A stretch of 64,000 bases of DNA. Source: Paraescarpia echinospica (taxonomy: Eukaryota; Annelida; Polychaeta; Sabellida; Siboglinidae). Numbering within the stretch: position 1 is the stretch's first letter; each line of letters begins with the position of its first letter. The stretch spans positions 48,644,346 through 48,708,345 of the forward strand of contig CM034533.1 of NCBI GenBank assembly GCA_020002185.1. The letters are read 5' to 3'. Under the pieces are notes generated by a model. The model was given only the letters and a program-made list of their open reading frames with translations. It searched no databases and was not told where the DNA came from. This document shows, one piece after another, positions 62,935 through 64,000 of this stretch. A program made the translations under genes and the position numbers.

Positions 62935-64000
62935 TAAGTGTTCTCAGGATCCACCCGGCATCCCCGGCCGCAGGATCCTCAATGTAAGTGTTCTCAGGAT
63001 CCACCCGGCATTCCCGGCCGCAGGATCCTCAATGTAAGTGTTCTCAGGATCCACCCAGCATCCCCGACCGCAGGATCCTCAATGTAAGTGTTCTCAGGAT
63101 CCACCCGGCATCCCCGGCCGCAGGATCCTCAATGTAAGTATTCTCGGGATCCACCCGGCATCCCCGGCCGCAGGATCCTCAATGTAAGTGTTCTCACGAT
63201 CCGCTCGGCATCCTTGGCCACAGGATCCTCAATGTAAGTGTCCTCAACACCCGGGTCAGGTGATGTTGCCAGCAGTAAACCCTTCTATGACAGACACCTA
63301 TTCACAGAGAACATCATGTAAGACACAGTGCGCATTTTTCAGTTTAGACCTGAACAAAACAATTTCCAATATCTACTTTGTTGGTTCTGTCCTGTTTGGT
63401 TTGATAGTGTTGTGTTTTAAGAGTTGTACCAATCTTTGTTGTATCCCGTTTTGTACTTTTCGTACGATTTTTACCCATTGCAGTTGCTGTCGCAATACGT
63501 ACGGGGAACCGTGCAGGTATTACACACACGTTCAAAGTGAACACGAGGCTGATACCCCAACGAATTGGCACTTTTACTAATACAAACAACTCACTAGAAA
63601 TTACTGTATATGTGGATTACAATTATTATTATTTTAAACCAATAGTAATTACAACAATGATGACTGCAACAATAGTTCTAGACGTCAACGCGCATGCGCC
63701 TTTTTGTACGCGTTTGTCCGCATCATGACGTAGGCACCTAATTCCTAGGTAACCGGATTTCAGAACAACAGACGCAACATTGTGCTCCGGGCATGTTTAA
63801 GCATTTTTACAATATAGCAGTTTATATTGTATTTTGTAACCAAAGCGTATTTCACACAGAAAATAGCAGTCTGTCTCGTCTTGGATGCGTACGATTTAAC
63901 GATTGTGTTAAGTGGAGACCTCTGTCGGGTACTTTATCTGCATGATTGCTCGTTTAACCATAACGTCTGAGACAAGCCGTAACCCGTTTCAGTTGCTGGA
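62935..64000 (+). repeat. Second copy of galactosidase intron 24102-25167, two mismatches
   Basis: Constant offset of 38,833 bases. Mismatches are at 24171/63004 and 25092/63925. It starts inside a 50-bp array unit and continues to the end of the window, including the first 8 bases of the last galactosidase exon. It is either a very recent segmental duplication or an assembly error. The array here covers 62935-63245. Confidence 0.97.

Overview
This looks like a piece of an invertebrate animal genome, most likely a lophotrochozoan such as a mollusc. That placement is an inference from spliced genes with GT-AG introns, LINE/Gypsy/SINE/MITE content typical of such genomes, and abundant minisatellites. 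No species can be named. Base 56010-57009 is an assembly gap of exactly 1,000 N.

Host genes. A terminal exon of an unidentified gene lies at 756-971. Six exons of an alpha-galactosidase A-like gene (GH27) run on the + strand from 14489 to 25426. Its catalytic aspartates and the Glu/Leu pair that marks galactosidase rather than N-acetylgalactosaminidase specificity are present, but its signal-peptide exon was not found. Five exons of a DHX36-like DEAH helicase (51663-55010, +) keep their splice sites but carry several lesions. A zinc-finger gene with a PLDLS motif sits at 61260-62161 (-). A possible signal-peptide first exon is at 46915-47000. The last 1,066 bases of the window repeat 24102-25167 with two mismatches.

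Mobile DNA. The introns and flanks hold decayed LINEs (6.3-6.9, 10.5-11.8 and 19.1-23.2 kb), a Ty3/Gypsy pol fragment nested in one of them (20.7-22.6 kb), a Tc1-like remnant, MITEs and foldback elements, two copies of a tRNA-derived SINE, and two large terminal-inverted-repeat elements linked to an unclassified transposon-like protein family.

The centrepiece is a Maverick/Polinton (adintovirus-like) element at about 27453-45150, with terminal inverted repeats of roughly 370-400 bp and a GC-rich core. In order it carries: a packaging ATPase, a small basic protein with a hydrophobic tail, a conserved 235-residue protein, a tiny membrane ORF, a retroviral-type integrase with chromodomain, Arg/Cys-rich micro-ORFs, a membrane protein, a penton-like protein, a basic core-like protein, a hexon-like major capsid protein and an adenain-like protease. 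These are followed by a long protein-primed PolB in the opposite direction and an accessory block. The accessory block contains an unknown Cys-cluster protein, an RPA-like single-strand DNA-binding protein and a spliced Gln/Pro-rich gene. Integrase, capsid protein and protease each carry one in-frame stop and no frameshift. A perfect eight-unit heat-shock element lies just inside the right terminal repeat.

The other standout signal is that several large minisatellites appear to have grown out of splice junctions. In three places the repeat unit is the exon end plus the start of the intron, so each array is a string of potential 5' splice sites. A cluster of 12 CTCF-like motifs in one orientation lies at 62264-62818.
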